Below are positions 19,596 to 33,200 of a stretch of 64,000 bases of DNA, one piece after another. The position numbers were made by a program, and so were the translations under genes. Source of the stretch: Steromphala cineraria (taxonomy: Eukaryota; Mollusca; Gastropoda; Trochida; Trochidae); NCBI GenBank assembly GCA_916613615.1, contig OU744727.1, forward strand, positions 1,828,593 to 1,892,592, in the 5' to 3' direction. A model generated the notes under the pieces. That model saw only the letters and a program-made list of their open reading frames with translations, did no database searches and was not told the DNA's origin. How positions within the stretch are numbered: the first letter of the stretch is position 1; every line of letters begins with the position of its first letter.

Positions 19596-21008
19596 TTTCC
19601 TTGAAGACACAATGTGACCGAGAGTCACATGGACAGGTGTGGTTGTTGCATATTCACACGTCCACATAGACAGGTCAAAGGTTATGATAAGAAAATCAAT
19701 GCGTTGCTGGGTGTGACAGGATGTACCCCTGTTGCTGTGATAACGTTGTATCCGGGTGTCAAGGAGAAGTAGACCCTTTGAAGAAAGACCTTTCGATGGA
19801 ACACACAAAAGATCGGGAATCTTTTTAAAGCATTAAATTTCTATTCAGCAATATAAGTCTCTAAACTGTGACGGATCCAATTTGGTAAAATACATGATTT
19901 AATCAATCTTTTTTCCGTATAGAATTGTCTTTCGGCTAAATCATCCAATCATCAAACCGGAAAAGATAGAGGATAAAGCTTGATTACTTTGAATACGTTA
20001 TAATTTCAATATTTCTACACCTGTTACACTTACATTGATTATTATAGGCGCAGTAGTACGTTCATAAACAAAATTATCTTCAACTTTGCTCAATAAAAAA
20101 ACATATTGAAGCACAATATATTTTTTGCTGAAGGTAATCAATTAAATCATTACAGGGTTTCATGTACAAGTGAAAATTGCACGTTGCCATTCAAGCGTGT
20201 TTACCGATACTATTCAAGTTAAGGAATTGGGAAAGGTGCAGCTTTGCCGAGCACGTTAAACATTAATGTGTGAAAACATACTAACGATAAAATGATAAAA
20301 AAAACTTTAGGAAAGATCTGGTAAATTGGAAAACCCAAAATGTATAGACTCTAAAAATAAATAAAATCTTGGTATGGCTTGGGACTTTAAGAAAATACCT
20401 TTTGTTACTCCATATTATACTTATTTTGCCAAGGAATATATCCATTCATGCAAAGAAATATTTCAAAATTACACAAATTTATTAAAGAATTGAAAGAATT
20501 TAAAGAATTGTTTCTGTTGATCATGAAAATACATAGCCACAAGCAATAATTGTTATGAATTTTTTTTCTCACAAATGGTTACCCTCATTCCAAGTTTTCA
20601 AAATATAAACGTAATGCACATATGGTGACACATTTACTAAACATTGTGTTTACCCATGTTAATATGCATATTTATCTCTGCTCAATTTCTTGTATTCCTG
20701 CCTGTAATTGAAATGGGATCAAATAAAAGAAGATAAACAAAACTAAGCAAAAGCTAAATACTTTCTATGCTGACCTGCACATATTGAAAATATGTCACTT
20801 CTTACATGTGTCACCATACAGGTATGAATAAGTATGTTTAGGAATGCATTTCTATTTTCTATTGAACAATTTTCCTTTAATTTCTCCAAACCTTTTCGTG
20901 GTGTCCCTGCTGAGTACATAGATAAAGGTCTTGTGAGAATATTCTCTGTGTCAAGGTAAACAACAGGAAAATCCCTTCATAACCCATATCCTTTTCTGAG
21001 CAAGTGTC
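19596..21008. other. Region between divergent 5' ends (pseudogene left, copy B right)
   Basis: About 1.4 kb lies between pseudo-exon 1 (minus) and the TATA box of copy B (plus). It is AT-rich and conserved in spacer 2 (55959-57368). A plus-strand frame near 20830-20980 (clear in spacer 2 at 57154-57342, with SKPFRSVPAEY) is broken here and unidentified. Confidence 0.5.
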
Positions 21009-21016
21009 TATAAAAA
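21009..21016 (+). promoter_or_regulatory. TATA box of copy B
   Basis: TATAAAAA in the context GTGTCTATAAAAAGCTGC, 213 bp before the ATG of copy B. Copy C has TATAAATA at the equivalent place (57369). Transcription would start about 30 bp downstream, near CCTCAGATAAG. Confidence 0.6.
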
Positions 21017-21062
21017 GCTGCTTCCTCAGATAAGCAGATATTGCGGTGTTTACTAACCACCC

Positions 21063-21152
21063 GCATACGCAGATACCTCATCTGTTCAGTTAGCACGCTC
21101 AGTGAGAGCATACGCAGATACCTCATCTGTTCAGTTAGCACGCTCAGTGAGA
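21063..21152 (+). repeat. 45-bp tandem duplication in the 5'UTR of copy B
   Basis: GCATACGCAGATACCTCATC begins at 21063 and again at 21108, each followed by TGTTCAGTTAGCACGCTCAG. Copy C has a single unit near 57423. It lies between the TATA box and the start codon. Confidence 0.9.
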
Positions 21153-21228
21153 ACGTGCATTCAGTTTTTAACTCTGTGATTTAAAGTGTCATTGAATTTA
21201 TAGCTTGATTTGATTTGATACACACACC

Positions 21229-21274
21229 ATGGCGATCAAATATGGACTTATTATACAGGGCCAAAAAAGAACAG
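21229..21274 (+). CDS. Copy B exon 1
   Basis: Residues 1-15, MAIKYGLIIQGQKRT plus one base, with donor ACAGGTAAGT. Joined to exon 2 it reads RT-V-P-L-H-G, which aligns with the start of vertebrate VWA5A (a short hydrophobic stretch, then VPL). The start is supported by that match, by the TATA box upstream and by the same exon in copy C. Confidence 0.85.
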
Positions 21275-24200
21275 GTAAGTTGAAGTTTTTACATTTTGGA
21301 TATCGATCTTACCGGGAAGTAGTCTTGACTTTCTTAAAGTTGTGACGGATTAATAAACATCGACTTACATGTTTTTAAAATATAACGCCTTTATTTTGCC
21401 AATAATTCAAAGGCCTAGGATAATAATAAGACTTGTTGGGTTGATTATTGGATTAGGAAGTTTAAGGGTTGAGACATAAAACCTGGTGCTGTTGTAAATA
21501 ATAATAATAGGCTTCTTTATCAAAGGGAAATAACTCTGCCCTCTTAATCGATCATGCACACTGTTTCATAGGGCTTTTTTCTAGAAGTACAATGGAATTA
21601 TATTATGTTTTTCCCTGTATTTGAAATATTTGTTTACCTATAAGTTAATACAAGAATCCGGTTTTTTTCTTACATCTATAATTTGAAAGTTAGGCCGTTA
21701 TTTCTTTAAAAAAACAGTCATTTTTAGATTTGAAAAAGGCAAAGTCGAAAAATATAGCTTTAGATGATTACACCTAGTACATATTCGAATGACTTAATAC
21801 TTTGCTATTATTGCCTTAAGTACTCTTTTATTCGTTTAAGATTGTTACTGTGGATATAATCATTATGCGATGTCAAAATCTGATATTGAAATGATAATTA
21901 GAGCTGCTTGGGTCATTTCCTCCAGACCAATTTTCGACGAAAAGATGCCAATTTTTTTGCAACAAAGAGTGCCACCAAAACACTTGCAGCACAAAATTAT
22001 ATCCGTCACCGTATGTCACAGCAATAAAGATTTCATAACATATTTTTGTCTTGTAAAAAGACATTAACAGAATTTAGGGGGTCGTTTGTCTGAAGAAGAT
22101 ATTCGACCATAAGAGCCTGTAATCGGCCCTGTTTTGACCATATGCAATCGCCGTGAATGGTGCTTAAAACCGGAGGGTCAATATGTTAATATATAGGAGA
22201 GTCTGGTTTGGTGATACATCACAATTTCACCCAAAACTGTGAAATGGATAACAGTTTTTCTTGGTATTGTTTACTGTCGATAAAATCAAAATTGACCTTT
22301 AAGTGTATTTGAAAGCTCAACAGATTCTTTATAGATGTGATAATGAAAGTAACTAAATCCTACAAACAATACCTGATTAATAAGTTATTTTGGGAGAATT
22401 TGGAAAAAAGGCTGTACATCAACAACATCTACGAACGTTAAATGCATCAGGCTATGGTCTGATGGGGGAAGTTTCCAAGCATTATGATGTGCATTCGCAT
22501 ACAGCACGCCGCATGTTCCAAATGGTCTCAGACTGATTATAGTTGATTGGAGTTGAGATATTGCCCTTACTGTAAATACCTTCCAACAATACAAGAGTCT
22601 GTGTCTAAAATACAATGTAATTTCGTCAATCAAGTGTCATATGCATTCAGCTTGCTTTGTCCAGGGTGTCAACTACTGCTAGTGCTTCCCCTTATACTGG
22701 TGCATAGCGGGATTCCGCAGCACGGGTGAAGCGACTGCCTACCAGGGTAACCTTCCAGCTTTCACGACAGCAAAAGGGCGTTGTCTTGGGACATTGGCAG
22801 TGTTTTTGAAATAGCCAAAACCAATTCCATTCTTTGACCAATCTGTAGCAAGGCAAGTAGGTTTATTTGCGTCGAAGATACGCACACCGTCTTCAATTTC
22901 ATTAACGATGATGGTTTTGGATTCTTGCCCATAAGAGTGTGTCATCAACACAATTTGTTTTGTTTGGCACAGCAGATACAATCTCATCGAAACGCCTTGT
23001 GTATCCATCTCCAGATGCGATATATCCTTGTGGAGCAGTGCGGTATCGGTAACGACCCCAAGGCGTGATGAACGTGGTCAAGTTTTTTTCCTCCTCACGA
23101 ATGGGGACACTGTGGTAACCATTCCATGCGTCAAAGACAGTTTTTTCTTGTTCTGTGGCACTGATCTGGCTTGGTGGCAGGGAGATTGGGTGTGGTGTGT
23201 CTCTCGGACCGCATGGGCATTGACTTGTTGGGCATCTGGGTCAACCATCAGTTTCATGGGGGGTCCATTAATAAGGGGGGGGGGGGTTGATGCTCACAGG
23301 TGTTGAAGGTGCTAGACTTGTACAGGTCGAGGAGGTATTGTTCGAGTCTACCACGGTTCTCTTCCGTCGCTGGGAATGGTAAGTTGTTAGGTGTCGGGGG
23401 AGGAAGTTCTCGCTTCGGGCAATCACATTTGACATCATTTATTGCTGAGGTGATTATCGTTGATGGCGCTGTTGTGCACGACTTCTCCGATGGTAGGGAA
23501 TTTCTCTTTGATCATCCCCAGTGAGATACATGCCTCACGACTCAAGAAGAACTTGTCAGAGTTGTCTGTGATATATACAACTTGCCTGGTCTCAATTGTT
23601 TTTCCTGTTGGACTCCTGCCGGACAACCTTGCAATAAGGGCACCAAGGATGTTGATGCCTCTCTGTTTGCAGTGCGCATCTTCAGACTAACTGGATGAGG
23701 CTGTTGGTCCTAGTTTATGAGCAACCTTTAAGCCAGCGAGACAGCTTTGGCAGCCAGTGTCAGCCACGACGGCAACAGAGGTGCTCTTGGGGATTGAGGA
23801 GATCATTGTACCTAGGACAAGTCTGCTGTAATCGTCCGAATGAACAGACATTGTTAGGTTGAGGAAGGGCTGGGGCTTGGAGACTTGCTTGGTCCAGGTG
23901 TCGGCCATCTGATCGTATAAGTGGTGATCGATGTAGAGTGATTTCTTACCATCATGCCAGCCAATGTTGGTGACATAACAGAGCATGTCAAAGACTGCAC
24001 CTTCATCTTCTTCGTCAGGTTTTGAGGACTTCTCTGATCTAGGTTTCCCTTTGTTCTGGCACACTGTTTCGAAGTTCATGAAATTTATTATCAAGATGTA
24101 TTCATCACTAAGTGCTTGTGTGAGAACTGATACTGGACTATCATCTTATTTCAAGTGCAATGTTGGCACTAGGCAAGGCTGTGTCTTAAGTCCTCAACTG

Positions 24201-27200
24201 TTCATAATTTTTATCAACCAATTATCTCAAATGCTTGAGAGTGATGGTGGAAGAGGTATTTTTATATCCTCGCAAATAGATGATGTCTTTTCTCTTATGT
24301 TTGCTGATGATGTCTCCTCTGTATCTGACAGTGCAATGCAATTACAAAGAAAAATCAATGTTATTGAAAATTTTTGTGCTCAAACTGGGATGAAAGTGAA
24401 TCTCAATAAGACTAAAATAATGGTATTTCGCAATGGAGGTCCTCTTAGAGACTATGAGAAATGGTTTCTGAATGGAACACAAATTGAAGTTGTTAATATG
24501 TACAGATACCTTGGTATTGTGTTCACTCCAAAATTATCATGGACAAAAGCAAAATCTTGTCTATCTTCCCAAGCGAGAAAGGCCATATTCTCAATTAATA
24601 GTTATCAAAAACAATTTGGATATATTAATCATCATGAACTCTTTAAGATATTTGATTCAATGATTTCACCAATACTGTGTTATGGTTCAGAGATATGGGG
24701 ACACATTATTGTAAAATAATTGAATCTGTGCATTTTAGATTTTGTAAGTCATTTCTCAAAGTAACTAAAACCACAAACAACAACATGGTTCTGGGAGAGT
24801 GTGGGAGAGCCCCTCTCCAGTTTCAATATCTTTCAAGAGCAGTCAAGTACTGGTGCAGATTGATTCAGCTTCCACGGAAGAGACTTCCTTATCATGCTTA
24901 TTTAATGATGAAATCTTTGTACGATAATGGAAAAATAACATGGGCTTCCCACATAAGATTGATTTTATTTCAATATGGATTCGGAATCGTATGGATATCT
25001 CAAGATATAGGATGTATTTCAACTTTCATGAAAATCTTCAAACAGAGATTTTACGACTGCTTCAACCAGGACTGGCATTCATCGCTTCTTTCATCTTCTA
25101 AATGTTACTACTACTCTCAATTCAAATCACTCCTCACAGTTGAACCATATTTAACCAATGAATTATTACCAAGCCAGCGAGCAATAATAACCCAATTTAG
25201 ATGTTGTAACTTCAGACTTGCAGTGGAATGTGGCCGCCATACAAATACCCCATATAATGATCGTCTTTGCGTGTATTGCCATGCTGTTGGCCTTGACTTC
25301 ATTGAGGATGAATTCCATGTAATGTTAATTTGTCAGAAATATTCCCACTTCCGTAATGACTGTTTTCAAAATTATCAGATTAAACCACCAACGACTGAAA
25401 CTTTCCTTCGACTGATGTCATCTGACAATATTAATGTACTAAAATCAATGTGCAGATATCTAACCCAAGTCCGCCGCATCCGGAATTTAAAGATATAAAC
25501 GATAAATGAAATATCAGTATGTATATCCTTTTCACTTTCTCAATTTTCATTGTATTATGGGCCTGAGGCCTTAACTACTGAATAGATATGTCTGTCTGTC
25601 TGTCTGTTTCGAAGTGGTTATAACGGTTGCAGGAAGAACATACTCGACCGAAAGCAGGGCAGTGCTTTTTCCTGGTTCTGTGGGATGTGCCTTTTCCATG
25701 TCCCTTCTTTCCACAGTAGGAGCATGTCTCAGATGGATCCTGTTTTTTAGGGGCGTTGTTAGCCGCATTCCTGCTTCTCCTGTAGCTGCTGCTAACAGCT
25801 TCTGCTGATTGGGAGTCCAGGAGACGAGACGCTTAGCGTTTGCCAGATTCCTTTGCTTCGACAAACTGGAACACCTGTTCTAGAGTCATGTCCTGGTTCT
25901 TGTCTCCGAGGAGGTCCATGTGGATTTCAGGGTCATTAAGTCCACGGATTAACACGTCACGTAGGATTGTCTCTGTATGATTCACCTCCTGAGTGCACAA
26001 AGGACAAGCAGTGAGGAATTTACATACGCCTGCCTGGCCTCTTATTCTTGCACCGAAGGAGCGAACAGTTTCATCGAGATCCTGAGTCATGCTGTGTAAG
26101 GTAACACTGGCTACCATGGTATTTTCCTCTCTGACAGCGAGAACTCTAATAGCCTTCAGGACGTCTTCCTCAGATTTGTCTGTAAGGGATCCACCGGCTG
26201 AACGTGTAAGATCTCTGCGCAGCGTTTCAGCATTCAAGGAGTTGCACTCCTCTGTCTTTTCCTGTTACTTTTGTCGCCTCTACATAGTCTATCCACCTGG
26301 ATGTGAAGTATGACCAATCCTCGCTTGTTCCAGCAGATGATATGCTTGGTCGTTTCACTTTCTCAACCTTGGCTGAGATGACATGTCCTGTGGAGTGGAC
26401 TGTTGCATTAGCTGTCAACAGGGCCGCTACCACCACAGAGTCGAGGTCGTCAGTTTCAAAGTCACAGGAAGGAATAGGACATCCTACAATCGGCATCCTT
26501 GATCAATGATGTGTTAGTTTCTGTGTCCAATCTCCATCATAAATAAGTAGGCGATACTTTTTACAGATGCTTTATTCAGACATCACAAATGATGGAGATC
26601 TGCAATGGAAATACAGATGTAATCATTAACATGTATAACTAAATAATAAAATCCTCTAGTGTCAACAATCTTTATGTATCTTTATTGTGAATAGTTTCTC
26701 TTCTTAAGAGTATACGCCACTAATCGCCGAAATATCGCCCAAGCTGCGTAAACAATAACTCACTCACTCGTAAGATTACGTTCCAACAAAATAATCCCTT
26801 TCCATAAATAAATGTTGGTTTAGATTGCATACGTACAACATGAAAAGTGACGGACTCAATAAACAACCGTGCCGAACTCAACTCACGGCCTCTTTCTACT
26901 CCATTCGACTATATACAGGTAGGATATGAGTGTCAGCAGAAAGATGACAAAATCAACAACATGTTATTCGAAGCGCTTTTCTTCCCACTTTCACTACACG
27001 GGGTTGCTATAAGTTTCGGTATTAAAATCAATATCAATACCATCTCATAACAAGCACAAATTCATATTATCATTCGATGCATCTCTCTAGTTCCACTACA
27101 TATATATTTATATATATTGTATACAGATAATACAAATTCAATACCATGTTATGACAAAATCTCTACCCAGTTCCATTGCACAGTTACTATATAGATACCA

Positions 27201-30200
27201 AATTCAATACCATGTTTTAACAAGGTCTCTCTACCCAGTTCCACTGCACGGGGTGGATGTGAGAGTCAGTATATAGATAACAACCTCTCTCTCTACCCAG
27301 TTCCACTGGACTGGGTGGATGTGAAAGTCAGTATATAGATAACAACCTCTCTCTCTACCCAGTTCCATTGCATGAGGTGGATGTGAGAGTCAGTTTATAG
27401 ATACCAAATTCAATATCGTATTTTATAACAAAGTCTCTCTGTCCAGTTCCACTGCACGGGGTGAATGTGAGAGTCAGTGTGCAGGGCTTCCTGGCCAATG
27501 TGGAGGCGAATCTCCAGTACATGAACGACTCGGACACAGACACTCTCGAGGTCGTCTACGTCTTCCCCATGGACGACAACAGCGCCGTCTACAAACTGGA
27601 GGCCAACATCGACGGCAGAAACATCACAGCAGAGGTCCAGGAGAAGCATCAGGTCGGAAATCTATCATTGTTACATCAATCTTTTGAGATTTTAACCACT
27701 TTGAAAGATTCAAGTTTTGGCCGTTTAACTAATAACATGACACAGTGCATCCTGGCATTTGATATTTTTTCATAGAAATTGGACGAAATCCCTATAGCTA
27801 ATTATTTCCAGCAAACAAGACTGTCATTCAATGAACATGAATACTGGTTAAATAATATATTTTAACCTTTTAGGATGTGTCCTCATATTGTCATTTGAAT
27901 GGTGTCTGAAAGTTATTATTAGCATAACCATATATATGCATATAATCACAAAAATAGGCTTAATTCAAATCATTTTGAAATGGGTGACATTATGAACCAT
28001 TCCTTTCTCTCTATGAAGGCTCGTGAGACATACGATGAAGCTGTTAGAAGTGGACGATCTGCAGTCCTGATGGAGGAACACGACACTTCCGGTGATATCT
28101 TCAGATGCATGCTGGGTAATCTTCCTCCCAAATCAAAGGCTGACATCAAGTTCTCTTTTGTAACGGAAATGAGTCTGGAAACTGACGGGTCTCTCAAGTT
28201 CGTGTTGCCAACAGTACTCAACCCAAGATATAACCCCAGTCTTGAAGGTGCGTAATCTGTATGTCAGTAGTCCTCAACCCAAGATATAACCCCAGTCTTG
28301 AAGGTGCATAATCTGTATGTCAGTAGTCCTCAACCCGAGATACAACCCCAGTCTTGAAGGTGCGTGATCTGTATGTCAGTAGTCCTCAACTCATGATACA
28401 ACCCAAGTCATGAAGGTACGTAATCTGTATGTCAGTAGTCCTCAACCCAAGATACAACCCCAGTCTTGAAGGTGCATTATCTGTATGTCAGTAGTCCTCA
28501 ACCCGTGATACAATTCCAGTCTTGAAGGTGCGTAATCTGTTTGTCAGTAGTCCTCAACCCAAAATACAACCCAAGTCTTGAAGGTACATAATCTGTTTGT
28601 CAGTAGTCCTCAACCCAAGATACAACCCCAGTCTTGAAGGTTCGTAATCTGTTTGTCAGTCGTCCTCAATATCAGATACATGTCATGAGTTGAAGAGTTC
28701 TTTCTGCCAGGTGTCTACAAACCAGATACAGTCCCAGCCTTGAAGGTGCCTCAATATCCGATAAAAGTTTTGAAGGTATTTTCAGCATTAGACCCGTAAA
28801 GCTGTACAACACAAATATTGAAGGTATTTGAATTATGCATAAGTACCTTCAACAAATGCTACTTCTAAAACCTTGAGGTTTTCTCCTTTATTTATCAGGG
28901 GTTACGATTACCAATTAGGTGTAGAACGAATAATTTGTGTCATTACATGACGAGTAATCAAGTCACCTCTTCATCTAAAACTTTCTTGAAATATGAATTT
29001 ATTCCATTTATGAGTAGATGGTAAACCTATATTAAAGTAAAAATGTTCAACCTACGATCGAGTTGAATGTCGATTTATTTTGTTCAGTTGGGTTTGACTA
29101 GAATTGCTATTGATTCTATTGGCGACACACAAATTTAATTGATAGAATTTTAAAGAAATTCAGTCACATTTCGTGGTGATATTTTGTTCAGATCAAAAGT
29201 CTGTTTTCATCACAGATGGGGGATCCAAGGAGGACACCAGTTTCTCTGCCATGAACCAATGTCATTACGATCTGACCTTCAAGGGTTCCGTGAACTCTCA
29301 GCACGGAATTTCCCGAGTGTGGTCGGACAGTGACGAACTCAGGACAAATCATGTTGATGCAGCAGGGAATATCAATATAATGGAGGTTTGTATCCCCTAG
29401 CCTGTAGCACTGATATAACAGTTTACTTACTGGTGGTGACGTCACATCTTAAGTTAACATTAATGATGTTGTAGTGGATTGATAACGTGAATAAAAGTTA
29501 AACAATTAGGAATTCATTTGTTTATGAATTAAGATAGTTAACATATTAGTACAATAAACAAACATTTTCTTCTAACCAACAATTATTACAACTGAATCCC
29601 ACAATATGAGTCTTATACGACGATACCATGACCTTCGGCTATACCAACCATCTGGTGTACCAGGTGTAGATGGATTGAGACTGGTGAAATGGGATTTTCA
29701 TTTTATAACAAGCTGTGCAGATTATATTATTCACAGATACCTCCAAATGGTCTAACAAAAGTTCATTGACCTAATCTTCATTTAAGACAGAATATTTTAA
29801 CACGGTTTTTACTTGATCATCCACCCAGCTTGTTGCATAGCAATAGGAGGCGTGCACAGCTCTAAATGGTGGTGCTGCTACTGGGTCATTATATTTTTCA
29901 CACTTTAAAACAATACAAATGCTGCAAAGTAAACTTGACGTTTCCTCGAAGTATCCAGCGTTAAACTATAGAGCAAACTAATAAGTCAAATTTTAGCTCC
30001 TTTTTAGAGGCATTTTAGAAGTTGGAATGACAAAAATGCTGAGGAATATATGGATGACAACTTCTTTGTTCATAATATGCGACGTTTCCCTATTGCTTGA
30101 GAACGACACAAGAATATGTGTCGAAACGTCGCATACAATGAACATATGTTCCACAGCTTTATTGAAGTTTAGCTCTTAGATGCTTATGCACTGTTACGTA

Positions 30201-33200
30201 TATAACGGTGTGATACAGATTTTGATAGCAAAACAAAATTGCAATTTGAATTATTGATATACTATTGACCATGTATTGATAAAACCTAATTTGATTTGTT
30301 TCATAGAACTGTAAATGTGTTGACTTGTGTACGTACATGCATATCTATAATTTGTCTCAGAACTGATGAATATTTTTTACAGTTCCAACTGGATGGTCCC
30401 CCCAGACTCGATCATGATATCTCCTTAAATGTTCTGTATGAGAATTGTCATAAACCACAGACAACACTGGAAAAGGGCGATCAAGGTGAAACACTGTCTT
30501 TATCAAATATACTATCTATTATCAATTCATATATGTTCAACAAAGCAAATCCAAGGACAAGGACGGAGGTTTTATAGCTTCTAATGTTTACAACAGTTTT
30601 TGACCAGAAGCATTATTCCATTTTATAAAATTATGAAAACAACACATCGACACTACAATTGTGTCAGGAAATTTGTCCCATCAACACTGGCGCTGAGGGA
30701 AACGGATCAATCATTACTCAAAATCTAGTTAAGAATAAGATAGACACTCAGGGACAAAAGAAACGATGCCATTTAAAATGTTTGATAAAGTTATCATTGA
30801 TATTTGCGGCTGAAATATGGTAATATCACTAGTTAAAGAGCCAACTTACTTTTGTACTTCTAAGCTATATATGAAAGGTTGTATAAAAGTCTCCGGAGAA
30901 GGGCATTCAAGGTCAACTATCAACTATGTTCTTAAATTGACTATCGATTGGTGATGTGACCATACCTTTTTATAGGCCAAATAAAACTAGATTGATCGAT
31001 GACCAAAGATCTTCATACACAATATGTTGACAAAAAAAAACCAGTTTGACAATGATTGTTTAGTCGCCGTTCTATAACAAAGATATATATTCTAGTGCAA
31101 TATGGATTACTGAATAGATTCTGGCATCAAGAAGTTTATTTCAAGTAAAGATAAATGTCCTGGATATTTTCGTCATAACATTTGTCTTTAATTATTTGCT
31201 GGTTATTAAACTTGTTCTAAAGAAGAAACACGACTAAAGAATTGAATAGCAACGATTGGTAATTATCTTGTAGTGTATTAGAGTAAATAAGGGATTTTAA
31301 ATCCACCTGAAACTTGTAAACAATCAGTATTCGATGATATTACAGACAAGGAGGGTCTGATGAGAAAGGATCTGCTGATGTTGTCCTTCTATCCTGATCT
31401 AAGTTACTCAACAACTTCCGGTTCTGCAGAGTTCATCTTCATCATCGACAGATCAGGTGAAATACCACTTTTTATCAATATGTGTGTTCGTGAAAGAACA
31501 GAAAGATGGAATAACATCGATTGTCCTTAATTCTGAGAAAATACATAATATGACTTGTGTTTTCGTTTTGAACCACAGTGCATTGTGATGTCCTGAGTTT
31601 CTAAACCATGTTTTTTTGTATGTGCATTCCATATTTATTTCCACTAAAAGGAGAGTTCCAAGGGCGACAACTTGCCTGATAAACATAAAACTGCATACTG
31701 CAACTGCAAATATAATAAAAATAATTCACTCTCGAATAATATGTAATAATAAGAGGTAAGAATGATACATTTCGACTGCAAACCTTAGAATATATACTAG
31801 TTTTAGTAACTGTTGTGAAGAAATTATTATTAAAACAGTAAACAGATCCATTTTCCAAGCTTAAATGATTTTACGGTGTTCCCTCTAAAATTATTTGATA
31901 CTCGACGGCAACTGGTAATCAGCTTTAAAATGTGATGTTTGACCCTATGAAGGTATACATTTATCATAAACTTATGTCTATTGTGGACGAATTGAAGAAA
32001 TGAAATTCAAAAAAGTGTTATTTAACCTTCAAGTACTATTGTTTTCTATTCTACAATTTTTCTTTATGCATACCAACAGTGTCAAATGTGTAGTAAATGT
32101 GAAAATGACATTATATTCGGATAAACGACACTTTTTAATGAATTTCAACCATATTCATGTGTTCTGCAGGCAGTATGGACGGAGAATCCATTCAAAGTGC
32201 AAAGGAGGCGATGCTTTTCTTCCTGAAGAGTTTACCGGTTGACTGTTTCTTCAACATCATCAGCTTTGGCAGCTCATATAAAGCTTTGTTCCCTGGGTAC
32301 GCATATTTACCATATATAAACTTTCAAAAGGGTACTTTTTAACAAAACAGTACAAATCGGTACTGCGATGATGATTCCTAACCACGCATCAGTGAATTGG
32401 ATTTTGATACATCACATATTTGGTAGATCACCGTTTTAATGTTTATAGGAAATAAACGATTTACAAGATGATCATTCAGCATTAATGATACATGTATTAA
32501 AATGATAGGATATGTTTTTCAATTTTCAAAGTAAGAAGGTTCTAAACCACAATAGAACCGAAAGATGACAAACTCGGTCTACAAAGATCTCCAAATAACA
32601 TCCATAAAATCTTCGTCACTGATGTATTCCAACCAACCAGATGAATGTTATAATGTAACAATGCAACCCCATATGTTCACAAACGTGTCTAAATAATTAT
32701 TAGCGGGAGCATGCAATACAAGAAAGGGACACTGAAACAAGCAATGAACCTCCAAGAACATCTGAGAGCAGACATGGGAGGGACGGAGATCCTGAGACCT
32801 CTCGAGTTCGTGTACAGGAAGAAAGCTCAGGCTGGATATCCCAGACAGGTACTGGTGAAAGAAACGTCTACTTTTCGATGTCTTTGCATTATTACGTTTT
32901 CACTTTGCCTCAAAAGGGCATGATGCACAATCCCTTATTTTCTGTTCAAAACGAAAGTACACGTCACATTTAAATATGATCAGGTCTAGAATATTATTTC
33001 AACTTATGCATCATTAGAAACAATTCAATAAGAATAAACTTCGAAATGCGTTGAGAATTTCTTTGATTTTACTTCTGTAATTTCACACTGTAAAATTAGA
33101 AGTTTTATAACAACAATCCTCTGTTATTTCAATGCTCATGTAATTGAATAAGTGTTTTCATGCATACTGCATTAGTGGACAGTTTTTCAATTTTTATGTT

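Noticed and set aside
26512..26660. LTR of the gypsy relic
   Set aside because: TG...CA-like ends and a GAATAAA are present, but no second copy was found, so it is only mentioned as a possibility.
27461..27775. 104-codon frame as an independent gene
   Set aside because: It is exon 2 plus read-through into intron 2; the GT donor at 27653 and homology end the exon at 27652.
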